From NCBI RefSeq assembly GCF_000011085.1, contig NC_006396.1, positions 1,116,001 to 1,180,000 of the forward strand: a stretch of 64,000 bases of DNA, given 5' to 3'. The notes beneath the pieces were generated by a model. It worked only from the letters and a program-made list of their open reading frames with translations, was not told the origin of the DNA and ran no database searches. This stretch comes from Haloarcula marismortui ATCC 43049. Lineage in GTDB: Archaea > Halobacteriota > Halobacteria > Halobacteriales > Haloarculaceae. The number at the start of each line of letters is the position of its first letter. Within the stretch, counting starts at the first letter, position 1. A program made the position numbers and the translations under genes. Positions 34,275 to 43,238 of the stretch are shown here, piece after piece.

Positions 34275-35313
34275 GTGGACGCTGTGGACTGGCCGACTGA
34301 CCGGGGGTTACAGGTCCGAATGGCGACTGCTGTCGTCCTTGTGGGACTCCTCCCGGTGGGGTTCGTCTACGCGGGCCTTGCACTCGTGAACACGGCCGGA
34401 ATATGGCTGGCGAAGCTAGCCACCGACTGGGTGCTGGCCGGCGAGTTCTACATCGAGCCGTGGCTGGTCGCTGGCGGCGTCGTGCTCGGGTTCGCCGCCC
34501 AGTTGGCCGTTGGTGACACCATCGCCCTGCGGGCGCTGGACGCTCGCCCCGTGGGCCCCGACGACGAACCCGGTCTGGTTGAAAACGTGACACGGCTAGC
34601 GCAATCAGTGAACCTTCCGGCACCGGCAGTCGCCATTGCAGACAGCGACGCGCCGAACGCATTCACTGTTGGCCGGAGTCCCCGACAGCGCCACGCTGGT
34701 GCTCACGACCGGACTGCTCGACGCACTCGACGACGACGAGCGCGACGCCGTCATCGCCCACGAACTCGCTCACATCAAGAACCGCGACGCCACCGTGATG
34801 TCGCTTTCCTACGTGCTCCCGACGCTAACCTACAGCCTCGCAGCCAGCACCCTCGGGCTTCTTCAGGCCATCCCCGGTGCTTTCACCGGCTTCCGACACA
34901 CCGATAGCGACAGCGCCCGGGGCCTCCTACTCGGCATCTTTATTTTGACAGTCAGTGCCTTACTGACGCTCGCTGTCTCAGCCGTGTTCTGGCTCGCCAG
35001 TTTCACGCTGTTTCGCGTGCTCTCGCGGTACCGCGAGTACGCCGCAGACCGCGGGGCCGTCGCTATCACCGGCGACCCTGCGGCGCTCGCCAGCGCGCTG
35101 GCGACCATCGATGACGAGATGGCGGCGGCCCCGGACCACGACCTCCGGGCGCAAGACGGTGGTCTCGACGCGCTCTATATCGCACCCATCGACGAGACAC
35201 AGTTCAAAGACGCGCCTGATTTCGTTGCCAACGACGTGTTCCCCCAGACCCATCCCCCAACCGAGGCCCGCATCGAACGACTGGAGGCGATGGCCACGGA
35301 GGGACCGACGTGA
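34275..35313 (+). pseudogene. htpX: HtpX-like membrane zinc protease, frameshifted
   Basis: The two halves of an M48-family protease lie in different frames. The first (GTG 34275 or 34284) gives two membrane helices and runs to NAFTVGRSP. The second gives DSATLVLTTGLLDALDDDER, the zinc site VIAHELAHIKNRD, two more helices and RYREYAADRGAVAITG. Removing one C from the CCCC run at 34680-34683 joins them exactly at the family sequence. HtpX degrades damaged membrane proteins. Either this is a real inactivating frameshift or a sequencing error in a homopolymer; everything else is intact. Confidence 0.85.
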
Positions 35314-36425
35314 CGGAGTACAGCCGCCGAACGGTTCTTACGGGCCTGACCGGCGTTGTCGGGTCGCTCGCCGGGTGTGGCTATCGCCCCGGCCCGGGCG
35401 ATAAGAAGTGGGAAACCGCCGACGACGGCGGCCGGCTGGTCACGTTGGTTGACGGGACGCTGTTCGAAGTGACGTTCGATGCGACGCGCTTCGTTGACGA
35501 CTACCCGGTAGGCGCTGTTGCTCGATACACACTCGCTGATGGGACCAGATTGGGTCGCTTCGAGTTCAAGGGCGTAGCTACGGACTGGGCCAGCGACGGA
35601 GCCCACCTATACGTGGGAACGGAAGCCAGCCACGTCGTCGCGGTGGCCGGCGACGGACGAGCCTGGACGGAAACCGTCGACCACCCAGTAGCCAGTGTCG
35701 CCGCCGCTGACGGCCGTGTGTACGTCGGGACCGACGGCGGACGCATCGTTGCCTTCGACGGCGAGAGCGGCGCAGAGCGGTGGTCGAAGTCGCTTCCGGT
35801 CCCCACTGACCCATCCAAGAGCGACCTGCCGACAGTCGGTGCGGGACACGGCAGCCTCGCTGTCGACTGGGGGACCAGCGAGGAGTCCCAACTCGACGTG
35901 TACGCCCCGGATGGTTCGGTTCTGTGGGACCAGCCCCTACAGCGGAGCCTCAACGGCCGGCCGCACGTGCGCGGTGACACGGTTTACGCCCGCTCGGAAT
36001 TCCTCCGGGCGTTCAACCGCGACTCGGGGGCACCCCGCTGGGTGAACAGGGGCACCACTATTCCGGATGGACCGTTGCGGTTCAGCCGTGACGGCGAAAT
36101 CGTCTATATTCCGGAGCGTCACGCCCTGATAGCGATTGCCACCGCCGATGGCGAAGAACTGTGGCGGTTCAATGATGAGCGGTTGGCGGCCATGGAACGA
36201 GGGCGAAGCGAATTCGAGATAGATCTCGGGGCAACGGGCGCGGTCCCGGCCCCAGACGGCGCGTCAGTGTTTCTCAACACGAAGCACCACGGGCTGTTTC
36301 AGTTTGGGACCGACGGCACTCTCCGCTGGCACGAGCCTCGTCTCGACTTCAGTTTTCTCTACGCAGTTACCGAGGACATCATAGTCCACTCGGGGACCGA
36401 AGCAATCGTCGCTCGCTACCGCTAG
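35310..36425 (+). CDS. Tat lipoprotein with PQQ-like beta-propeller
   Basis: This 371-residue protein uses a GTG start that overlaps the htpX stop by four bases. A twin-arginine signal (YSRRTVLTGLTGVVGSLAGC) ends in a lipobox. The mature part is a WD/PQQ-like propeller with repeated blades, for example GRVYVGTDGGRIVAFDGESG and ERHALIAIATADGEELWRF. No PQQ ligands are evident, so it is more likely a binding or assembly platform, as in BamB, than a dehydrogenase. Translational overlap suggests it was coupled to htpX. Confidence 0.85.
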   Translation: MTEYSRRTVLTGLTGVVGSLAGCGYRPGPGDKKWETADDGGRLVTLVDGTLFEVTFDATRFVDDYPVGAVARYTLADGTRLGRFEFKGVATDWASDGAHLYVGTEASHVVAVAGDGRAWTETVDHPVASVAAADGRVYVGTDGGRIVAFDGESGAERWSKSLPVPTDPSKSDLPTVGAGHGSLAVDWGTSEESQLDVYAPDGSVLWDQPLQRSLNGRPHVRGDTVYARSEFLRAFNRDSGAPRWVNRGTTIPDGPLRFSRDGEIVYIPERHALIAIATADGEELWRFNDERLAAMERGRSEFEIDLGATGAVPAPDGASVFLNTKHHGLFQFGTDGTLRWHEPRLDFSFLYAVTEDIIVHSGTEAIVARYR

Positions 36426-37303
36426 TCCCCAGCGGCCGTGGTGCCCCCGCCAGTCTCCTCACGCACCTGCTCGATGGCGCTGCTCACATCGGCCCCCGCG
36501 TCGGCGGCCCGTTCGAGCACCACGTCAGCCATTAGCGGCTCCGTCCCGACCGCGCCGGCGTACCAGATGTCGTGGCCCTCGACGGTGGTCGGCACGTCGT
36601 AGCCCGTCCGGTAGTCGTCGGTCAGGCCCATGTCTTCGGGAATATCCTCCTGCGTGTGGAAGCCGTCGGCGATGAACAGCGGCACGACGACAATGTCGTC
36701 GCTCTCGAAGTAATCCGCGACATCATCGACCTCGGGGTCCTCGTCCATGAACAGCGACTGCACCTCATCAAAGCGGTCCCGCTCGCGGATGCGGTCAGCG
36801 TGGTACTGGATGGCCTTCGCGGAGTTCTCGTTGCGCTCCGTACCGTGACCGACGACTGCGAGGCCGAACCCGTCGCCGACATCGGGGTCACCGGTGACGG
36901 ACTCGGCCCGCTGGACGATGACATCGCTCATCGAATCGTGCGTTCCGACCGGGCCGCAGTAGTGGACCGTCTGGTCCGTGTCCTCGGCGGCTAGCGTCGC
37001 GTTGGTCGCGCTCGTCCCGTCGGAGTCCCACAGCTCAGGGTCCCAGTCCTCCAGCCGGAACTCCCGTGGAATGACCTGCTCGGTGAAGTAGCCCTCAGAG
37101 ATGAACAACGGAACCAGATACACCTCGTCGGCGTCGACGGTCCGCAGTGCCTCCCGGAACGACGGCTCCTCCTTCCAGAAGGATTCACGGACCTCGGCGA
37201 ACGCGCCGGTCGCTCGAATCGTGTCCGCGTGGTCGTAGGTGGGCGTACTCGACTCGGCGTTCAGGTGGGAGCCGTGGGCCGCGATAACGAGTGCTTCGTC
37301 CAT
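36422..37303 (-). CDS. cbiX: CbiX-type sirohydrochlorin chelatase, two domains
   Basis: This 293-residue protein starts MDEALVIAAHGSHLN. CbiX inserts cobalt into sirohydrochlorin for cobalamin, or iron for siroheme. Two chelatase domains are visible. The first has AAHGSHLNAESS but GYFTEQVIP at the second His site. The second has VGHGTERNENS and the full GFHTQEDIP. So only the C-terminal half keeps both metal-site histidines in motif form. The tail is Gly/Thr-rich. Its stop overlaps the stop of the convergent lipoprotein gene. The DR2241 partner lies 2.3 kb away on the same strand. Confidence 0.92.
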   Translation of the reverse strand: MDEALVIAAHGSHLNAESSTPTYDHADTIRATGAFAEVRESFWKEEPSFREALRTVDADEVYLVPLFISEGYFTEQVIPREFRLEDWDPELWDSDGTSATNATLAAEDTDQTVHYCGPVGTHDSMSDVIVQRAESVTGDPDVGDGFGLAVVGHGTERNENSAKAIQYHADRIRERDRFDEVQSLFMDEDPEVDDVADYFESDDIVVVPLFIADGFHTQEDIPEDMGLTDDYRTGYDVPTTVEGHDIWYAGAVGTEPLMADVVLERAADAGADVSSAIEQVREETGGGTTAAGD

Positions 37304-37417
37304 ATCCACTGGTTGGTGCGAGCCGTCCTTAGGGCCTTCGTTGACCTGCTCGGGTAGCCGGCGAGCTGTGTAGTGTTGCGTGCCGAAAGTGTGTCGTTGC
37401 CGACTGATTCTACTTAG

Positions 37418-37576
37418 TCACAGCCCGAACAGGAGGACGTAGAACAACAGTCCGGCGGCTGCCAGCAGTGCGGCGTGTCCCAGCGCGCCGGCGACCACGA
37501 CGAGGCCACCAATGACTCGTTCCGCCGTTTTCAGGGGCTGTCCGAACACTTGCCGTTCACGTTGTGCAATAGCCAT
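37418..37576 (-). CDS. 52-residue membrane protein
   Basis: ATG 37576 to TGA 37418 encodes a 52-residue protein starting MAIAQRERQVFGQPL. After a basic amphipathic N-terminus come one or two hydrophobic segments, IIGGLVVVAGALGHAALLAA and LLFYVLLFGL. Length, composition and codon use look genuine. No known family is recognised and it has none of the His-rich marks of the cobalt transporter subunit CbtB. The 215 bases between it and the next gene show nothing beyond a 7-bp inverted repeat. Confidence 0.55.
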   Translation of the reverse strand: MAIAQRERQVFGQPLKTAERVIGGLVVVAGALGHAALLAAAGLLFYVLLFGL

Positions 37577-37791
37577 TGTCCTTCCCTCATGTAGAGAGTG
37601 AGCGTCCAGAGGGACAATCCCCCCTGACTGTTCTCACTTGCTGGGAGCAGTCCACAATTCTGCGGGTTCAACACGTCCGTAGAGTGGGTATCACGGGGTG
37701 ATGTGAGGCTTGCAGCTAACTGTCCAGTCGCACCGCGTTCCCTCGCGCCTGATAGAACCGCTTTTGCCCGCGCCGTTCGTGCCTGCCGCCA

Positions 37792-38277
37792 ATGTCACTC
37801 GCAGCCGCGACCAGAGACGCCGTCCGCGAGCGCCCGTTCCTCTATGATGCACTTCGGGCCGGCGTCGTCAACTACACGGCCGCCGCACGCACGCTCGACA
37901 TCGAGGGTGAGGAAGAAGCGATCGCGACTGCGCTCCGTCGGTTCGCCGAGGAATTGCCTGCCGACTCGCCACACGACAGCGACGCCAGAGTCTCGATGCA
38001 GAGCGGGCTTGGGCGGGTCGAATCATCCGACGCGGAGTCAGCTATTGTCCTCGAAGTCGCGGACACCGCCTTCGCCGAGGACGCTGGCTCGCTGACAGGC
38101 ATCATCGCCAGCGGTGCTCTTGCTCCGGAAGCCCTCGGCGAGGTGCTAGGACGCCTGCGAGCGGCGGACGTCTCCGTCGACGCTGCCGGTGTCACCGACG
38201 CCGCGCTCGTCGTGGTAGTGAGCCGCCGCGCGGGGCCTGACGTACTCCGAACAGTTGAAGCTGCAGTTCAAAAGTGA
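37792..38277 (+). CDS. Conserved haloarchaeal protein with N-terminal helical domain
   Basis: This 161-residue protein starts MSLAAATRDAVRERPFLYDA. Residues 1-60 look like a small helical, possibly DNA-binding, domain (LRAGVVNYTAAARTLDIEG). Residues 75-160 alternate strands and helices like an ACT-type domain (SAIVLEVADTAFAEDAG and DAALVVVVSRRAGPDVLRTV). It precedes cysS by 47 bases on the same strand and may share its transcript. Function unknown. Confidence 0.8.
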   Translation: MSLAAATRDAVRERPFLYDALRAGVVNYTAAARTLDIEGEEEAIATALRRFAEELPADSPHDSDARVSMQSGLGRVESSDAESAIVLEVADTAFAEDAGSLTGIIASGALAPEALGEVLGRLRAADVSVDAAGVTDAALVVVVSRRAGPDVLRTVEAAVQK

Positions 38278-38324
38278 GCCGCCTTCCGACGGCTTAAAGC
38301 GGGCGGACACAGTTCTCCCGGGTA

Positions 38325-39803
38325 ATGACGCTTCGCGTGACGAACACGTTGACCGGTGAGAAAGAGCCCTTCGAGCCGCGCGACCCCGACTCCGTGTTGC
38401 TGTACTACTGTGGGCTGACGACCTCCGACCCGCCCCATCTCGGCCACGCGCGCGGCTGGGTCCACGTTGACGTGATGGCCCGCTGGCTCGACTATCTGGG
38501 CTATGACGTCCACCACGTCGAGAACCTCACCGACGTCAACGAGAAGATCGTCGCTCGCGTCGGCGAGGACGGCGACAGCGAGGCCGACGTGGCCCGCCAC
38601 TACGTCCAGCAGGCCATCGACGATATGCGCTCGCTCAACCTCGGCCGCGCGGAGGTGTACCCCCGCGTCTCAGAGCACGTCCCGGAAATCATCGACCTCG
38701 TTGAGCGACTCATCGAGCAGGGCCACGCCTACGAGCAGAACGGCTCCGTCTACTTCGATGTGACGAGCTTCGAGGACTACGGGAAACTCTCGAACCAGTC
38801 CGTCGACGACATCGAATCACAGGGCGCGGACACCGAAGGGGAGAAGCGGCACCCCGCAGACTTCGCGCTCTGGAAGGCTGGCGGCGTCGATCCGGCAGAC
38901 ATCGCCGAACATCAACATCCCGAGGCCGCACCCGCCGAGGAAGCCTGCCAGACCGCTCAGATATGGGACTCGCCGTGGGGCGAGGGGCGACCCGGCTGGC
39001 ACATCGAGTGCTCGGCGATGTCGATGACCCACCTCGACGAGTCCATCGACATCCACGTCGGTGGGCAGGACCTTGTCTTTCCCCACCACGAGAACGAGGT
39101 AGCCCAGAGCGAGGCCGCGACCGGAAAGCAGTTCGCGAACTACTGGCTCCACGTCCGCCTGCTGGAAACCGAGGAGGAGAAGATGTCATCCTCACTTGGC
39201 AACTACTTCACCGTCGCCGACGCTGTAGAGGAATTCGGCCCCGACGTACTCCGAACCTTCCTGCTGTCGACGGCCTACACTTCGCGGGCAACATACAGCG
39301 ATGAGACCATTGCGGAGGCCAAAGAACGCTGGGACCGCCTCTCCCGTGGCTACGAGCGGGCGGTCGAAGCCTGCGACGACGTGGACGCCCACACGAAGGT
39401 GACCGACGAGACGCTTCGCGACGCTGTTGAGGATGCTCGCTCGGCGTTCGAGGCGGCACTGAACGACGATTTCAACACGCGGGAAGCGATGACCGCGCTG
39501 CTTGACCTGACGGCCGCGGTCAATACGCACGTTGACGGCCACGACGAGTACGACTACCAGGGGCTCCGCCGCGCCGTCGAGACGTTCGAGGAATTCGGCG
39601 GCGGCATCCTCGGACTGGCCTTCGGCGACGACGACAGCGGCGACGTGTCGCTGGCCGGTGACGTCGTCGACCTCGTTCTGACCGTCCGTCAACAGGAACG
39701 GGAGGCCGGTAACTACGAGCGCGCCGACGAACTCCGAGACGAACTCGAAGCGCTCGGTGTTGAGGTGCAGGACACCGACGACGGGCCGACCTATCGCCTC
39801 TGA
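38325..39803 (+). CDS. cysS: Cysteinyl-tRNA synthetase
   Basis: This 492-residue class I synthetase charges tRNA-Cys. The HIGH motif is PPHLGHARGWVHVD, the KMSKS motif is EEKMSSSLGNYF. Zinc ligands are visible in YYCGLTTSD, WHIECSAMS and FPHHENE. The C-terminal DALR-like domain ends DTDDGPTYRL. Length and start (MTLRVTNTLTGEKEPF) match the family. An acidic stretch around residues 165-185 is a haloarchaeal adaptation. Confidence 0.97.
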   Translation: MTLRVTNTLTGEKEPFEPRDPDSVLLYYCGLTTSDPPHLGHARGWVHVDVMARWLDYLGYDVHHVENLTDVNEKIVARVGEDGDSEADVARHYVQQAIDDMRSLNLGRAEVYPRVSEHVPEIIDLVERLIEQGHAYEQNGSVYFDVTSFEDYGKLSNQSVDDIESQGADTEGEKRHPADFALWKAGGVDPADIAEHQHPEAAPAEEACQTAQIWDSPWGEGRPGWHIECSAMSMTHLDESIDIHVGGQDLVFPHHENEVAQSEAATGKQFANYWLHVRLLETEEEKMSSSLGNYFTVADAVEEFGPDVLRTFLLSTAYTSRATYSDETIAEAKERWDRLSRGYERAVEACDDVDAHTKVTDETLRDAVEDARSAFEAALNDDFNTREAMTALLDLTAAVNTHVDGHDEYDYQGLRRAVETFEEFGGGILGLAFGDDDSGDVSLAGDVVDLVLTVRQQEREAGNYERADELRDELEALGVEVQDTDDGPTYRL

Positions 39804-39876
39804 AGGGACGATATACCGGCTCTAAACGCGTATCGGTGAATTCTGTAGTCCGGCAGATACCTTGAACGGCCATGTA

Positions 39877-39886
39877 CTTTATATAC
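39877..39886 (+). promoter_or_regulatory. TATA box of the Sec lipoprotein gene
   Basis: ctttatatac is centred 28 bases before the ATG at 39909, one of the clearest leaderless promoters in the window. Confidence 0.6.
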
Positions 39887-39908
39887 TGGACACAGTGTAA
39901 GGACAACA

Positions 39909-40550
39909 ATGCGAAAGGGGATACTCACGCTTCTTGTCGGGGTACTCGTCGTCTCATCGGGCTGTACCGGCCTGATAACCGGGGAGACGGTAGCGTTCGA
40001 CTCCGCACCGGCGACAGTCAGCGACAGTGCGCTCGATGAAACCGGCTACGAGCAGTCGATGGCGGACGAACAAACAATCGAGCGGACGGTCACCGTCGCC
40101 GGCCAAGAGCGAACCATCCGTGTCACGAACCACGTCCGACAGTACCAGCGTGGCATCGATCTCGGACCAGTCGGTGAGGTCAACGCCGGTCGATTCATCG
40201 TCTTCTCGACGCCCAGCGCCAGTGTGGCGGGACAGACGCTGAACCCCGCCGCGAGCTGGTCCAATGAACGCCTCGTCGAGGAAGTCGCCAGTCGAAACGA
40301 CCAGATCAACGACGTCCAGTTCGAGCGTAACCGCACAGTGGAAGCGCTGGGTGAGTCCCGTGAGGTGGCTGTGTTCTCCGGGACGACGACCATTGAGGGT
40401 CAGAGTGTCGATGTCCTGATCCACCTCACGAGCTTCGAACACGAGGGCGACGTGGTCGTCGCCGTCGCCGTCTACCCTGAGCGGCTTGACGACAGCGAAG
40501 GGCCGCGCGTCGATACGCTGCTTGGCGGCCTCTCGCACTCGGGCAACTGA
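39909..40550 (+). CDS. Sec lipoprotein, possibly DUF6517-like
   Basis: This 213-residue protein has a short Sec signal with lipobox (MRKGILTLLVGVLVVSSGC), so it is lipid-anchored outside the membrane. The mature part includes SAPATVSDSALDETGYEQSM, a two-strand TVTVAGQERTIRVTNHV and a later VDVLIHLTSFEHEGDVVVAV. The design parallels the lipoprotein at 9806, and both may belong to one haloarchaeal family. No enzymatic motif is present. It has its own strong promoter. Confidence 0.85.
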   Translation: MRKGILTLLVGVLVVSSGCTGLITGETVAFDSAPATVSDSALDETGYEQSMADEQTIERTVTVAGQERTIRVTNHVRQYQRGIDLGPVGEVNAGRFIVFSTPSASVAGQTLNPAASWSNERLVEEVASRNDQINDVQFERNRTVEALGESREVAVFSGTTTIEGQSVDVLIHLTSFEHEGDVVVAVAVYPERLDDSEGPRVDTLLGGLSHSGN

Positions 40551-40593
40551 TTGCGGGGACACTGTTTTCTTTCGGGCCAGTGATAACGGAGGC

Positions 40594-40764
40594 ATGAATC
40601 GGCTGTCTGTCGCCGGTGTGGTGCTCACGCTTGTCGGTATCGCCGGCTACGCCGTCGGGACGAGCGTCGCCTATCCCGGCCGGTCTGTGTCAGTAACGGC
40701 GGTGATGGTCGGGCTGACTGTGGCGGCCGTCGGCCACGCCACGCCGACGGAGGACACGCCGTGA
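40594..40764 (+). CDS. 56-residue membrane protein upstream of corA
   Basis: This protein starts MNRLSVAGVVLTLVGIAGYA and has a second hydrophobic segment (VSVTAVMVGLTVAAVGHA). It ends in a short polar tail. Its stop overlaps the GTG start of the magnesium transporter gene by four bases (GTGA), so the two are translationally coupled. A role as an accessory to the transporter is inferred from that coupling only. Confidence 0.65.
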   Translation: MNRLSVAGVVLTLVGIAGYAVGTSVAYPGRSVSVTAVMVGLTVAAVGHATPTEDTP

Positions 40765-41738
40765 TTTCCGCAGTGGTGTACGCTGACGGGCAGGCGATAG
40801 AGTACGAGGATCTGACGACCGCCCGAACGGCTGCCGGAACGACGTGGGTTCACGTCACCGACGTGACAGCCGATGAGGTCGACGCCGTCAGTTCCGCCTT
40901 CGACCTTCATTCGCTGGCTATCGATGACATCAAGAACGACGTCCGGGCGAACGTTCAGGAGTTCAACGCCTACACGTTCGTGCTCGTCAAATCTGCGTCG
41001 CTTACGCCCGGCGATACGACCTTCGACAAGGAGGTGAAAACGACGCCGCTCGGCCTGTTTGTCGGCTCCGACTGGGTTGTCACGCTGTCGACGGGCGCCG
41101 TCCCATCCATCCAGCGCGTGATGGACGCTGTCGGCCGTGGGGACGAGCGACTCCTTCACCGCGGCCCGGATTTTACTGCCTACCGGGTCATCGACGTCAT
41201 CGTCGACGCGTACTTCGACTTGCTGGACGAGATCGAGACCGATATCGAACAGATCGAAGAGGAGGTGACTACCTCCACCGATATCGAGACGCTCGAACGG
41301 ATAAACGACGTTCGGCGTGACCTGTTGTCTTTCCGCAAACAGGTCTGGCCGGCACGGGAGGCAATTGGCGTGCTCGCCCGTGGCGACCCCAAACAGATCC
41401 AGCCACAGACGGAGAAATACTTCCGGGACGTGTACGACCATCTGGTCCAGATTGTCGACCTGACTGAGACTTACCGCGACCTCGTCTCGGGGGCGCGGGA
41501 TATCTACCTGAATACGGTGTCCCAGTCGACAAACGAGGTGATGAAGATGCTGACCGTCGTTGCGACGATCTTCATCCCACTGACATTCGTGGTCGGCGTC
41601 TACGGGATGAATTTCACCGACAGCCCGTACAATATGCCGGAACTGGGCTGGGCGTTCGGGTATCCCGCGGTGATGATTGGGATGGTGATCGTCGTCGGAG
41701 TCTTGCTCGCTCATTTCCGCCAGCGGGGCTACCTATAA
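40761..41738 (+). CDS. corA: CorA-family magnesium transporter
   Basis: This 325-residue divalent-cation channel uses a GTG start that overlaps the upstream small membrane gene. The large cytoplasmic funnel domain includes DDIKNDVRANVQEFNAYTFV and a long helix (DEIETDIEQIEEEV). Two C-terminal membrane helices carry the selectivity motif VYGMNFTDSPYN. The C-terminus ends in basic residues (FRQRGYL), as usual. Magnesium or cobalt uptake is the known family function. Its stop overlaps the stop of the convergent permease gene by six bases. Confidence 0.94.
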   Translation: MISAVVYADGQAIEYEDLTTARTAAGTTWVHVTDVTADEVDAVSSAFDLHSLAIDDIKNDVRANVQEFNAYTFVLVKSASLTPGDTTFDKEVKTTPLGLFVGSDWVVTLSTGAVPSIQRVMDAVGRGDERLLHRGPDFTAYRVIDVIVDAYFDLLDEIETDIEQIEEEVTTSTDIETLERINDVRRDLLSFRKQVWPAREAIGVLARGDPKQIQPQTEKYFRDVYDHLVQIVDLTETYRDLVSGARDIYLNTVSQSTNEVMKMLTVVATIFIPLTFVVGVYGMNFTDSPYNMPELGWAFGYPAVMIGMVIVVGVLLAHFRQRGYL

Positions 41739-42959
41739 CGCCAGCGGGACGAGTAAGACCCCCATCAGGGTTGCTCGCCGGGCTCCGAACTTCGGGGGCA
41801 GGTGGCCCACTGCAGTCGCGGCCCCGAACGCGCCCACGCCGACGAGGCCGGCGAAGAGCGCGGAGAGACAGACGAGTACTGCAATCACCGACAGCGAGAG
41901 GTATGTCGGGTCCAGTCGGCCGACAATTCGGAGGTACCGGTCGCCCAGCGTCGGGACGAGTATCGCGCCGGCGACGGCAGCGATAGCGACTGCCGCAAGC
42001 AGCGCTGGAAGCACCAGCGGGACTTCCGCCCGGTCCAGCGCGACGAGGACCCCGGTCCGGGGCGTCCCGAGCGAGATGAGCGCGAACAGGGCAAACACCG
42101 CTGTCGCCGTGTTGACCCCACTCGTCGTGACGATGAACGCCCGAGGTCCCTGGTCGGAGACCAGACCCAACGCTAGCGTCGCCGCGATAGCACTCGAGAT
42201 TCCCGGGATGTAGCCGACTGCACCCCCACAGAGCGTGCCGATGCCTGCTAAGACGCCGACTGTTCGCCGCGGCGTCGTCACCGCCGCGTCGGACTGTGGC
42301 GGGACGCCATCCCCCTCGATAGCGGCCAAGAGCACCGGCGCGCCGAACAGCCCCGAAAACAGCGGGACCAGCACGTCCGACACAGGCAACGCGCCGGTCA
42401 CTGGCGCATCGAGCAGACTGACTCCGAGCAGCCCGCTCGCGGCGAGCGAACACGCAGCGCCGACCTGCTGGCGGCGGCCGTGCTCCGTGACCACGAGCAG
42501 GACGGCGACCCCGACGAGTAGCACCGACAGCCACGGCCGGAGGAGCGGGTACACACGCTTCATTACCAGAGTGAGCGGAACCGCGAGCGGGACGGCAAAC
42601 ACCACGGCGAGTCCGCTCCCCAGCGCAGACAGGCGAAGCGCCTCCCGACCGCGGCCCTCTATCACCAGCTGGTGGCTCGGCAGCGCGCTGGCCGCCATCG
42701 CCGGGTCCGGCACGCCCAGTGCCAGCGCCGGAATCACATCGAGAAAGGTGTGTGTCACCCCGGCCGAAAGCATCGCGACGCCGACGTAGAGCCGCGGCCC
42801 GGGCAAACTGCTCGCCGCAGCAGCGAGCAAGAGCGCGAACGTGTTGGCGTGTAGCCCCGGAACGAGTCCGCTGAGCGTTCCCAGTCCGACCCCTGCCCCG
42901 ATCGCTGTGAGGAGCGCGAGCGTCGCTGTCGGGTCGGCGGCAGGAAGCCCCGGAAGCAC
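41733..42959 (-). CDS. TctA-like (DUF112) membrane permease
   Basis: This 408-residue protein has about 10-11 hydrophobic segments and the family signature LGTLSGLVPGLHANTFALLL near the N-terminus. A related repeat lies mid-protein (LCGGAVGYIPGISSAIAAT). I choose GTG 42959; the longer frame adds a basic, non-membrane extension that overlaps the zinc-protein gene. Bacterial TctA works with TctB and a binding protein in citrate-like uptake, none of which is seen here. The substrate is unknown. Confidence 0.85.
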   Translation of the reverse strand: MLPGLPAADPTATLALLTAIGAGVGLGTLSGLVPGLHANTFALLLAAAASSLPGPRLYVGVAMLSAGVTHTFLDVIPALALGVPDPAMAASALPSHQLVIEGRGREALRLSALGSGLAVVFAVPLAVPLTLVMKRVYPLLRPWLSVLLVGVAVLLVVTEHGRRQQVGAACSLAASGLLGVSLLDAPVTGALPVSDVLVPLFSGLFGAPVLLAAIEGDGVPPQSDAAVTTPRRTVGVLAGIGTLCGGAVGYIPGISSAIAATLALGLVSDQGPRAFIVTTSGVNTATAVFALFALISLGTPRTGVLVALDRAEVPLVLPALLAAVAIAAVAGAILVPTLGDRYLRIVGRLDPTYLSLSVIAVLVCLSALFAGLVGVGAFGAATAVGHLPPKFGARRATLMGVLLVPLAL

Positions 42960-43011
42960 ACTGAGGCGTGGCCCCGTTCCCGTACTTGAACCTCCGCGAC
43001 GCGCAGCCCGG

Positions 43012-43170
43012 CTAGTCCTCCACAGCGTGATGCGGGCCGACCGGACCGTGTTCGGGGCAGGTCCCGGCGATAGGGGTGGCATTGAGACAGCAGTGCCGGC
43101 TGTCGGTTGCGACCAGTCCTTTCGAGAGCTCGTTCCCACAGAGCCGACAGCGAAGGTCCAACTCAGCCAT
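43012..43170 (-). CDS. 52-residue zinc-ribbon-like protein
   Basis: This protein starts MAELDLRCRLCGNELSKGL. It has a CxxC pair (CRLC), a CC pair (RHCCLN) and one more Cys (GTCPEHGPVGPHH), with several His, giving a plausible zinc site. ATG 43170 is preferred over the longer frame, which lacks family features. It is divergent from moeA and 52 bases upstream of the permease gene. Such small zinc proteins are common and mostly uncharacterised. Confidence 0.65.
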   Translation of the reverse strand: MAELDLRCRLCGNELSKGLVATDSRHCCLNATPIAGTCPEHGPVGPHHAVED

Positions 43171-43238
43171 ACGTTCTTGTTTGCCCGAAGCCTCCTGAAT
43201 CTGGCGAGCTTTTTGATGTGCCGGCCATTCGTACACGT

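Noticed and set aside
34275-35313. Programmed frameshifting in htpX
   Set aside because: There is no slippery heptamer or downstream structure; a single extra C in a homopolymer is simpler.
37570-37613. ATTGTCC and GGACAAT inverted repeat before the 52-residue membrane gene
   Set aside because: The arms are 7 bases with a long spacer and overlap the start codon region; could be chance.
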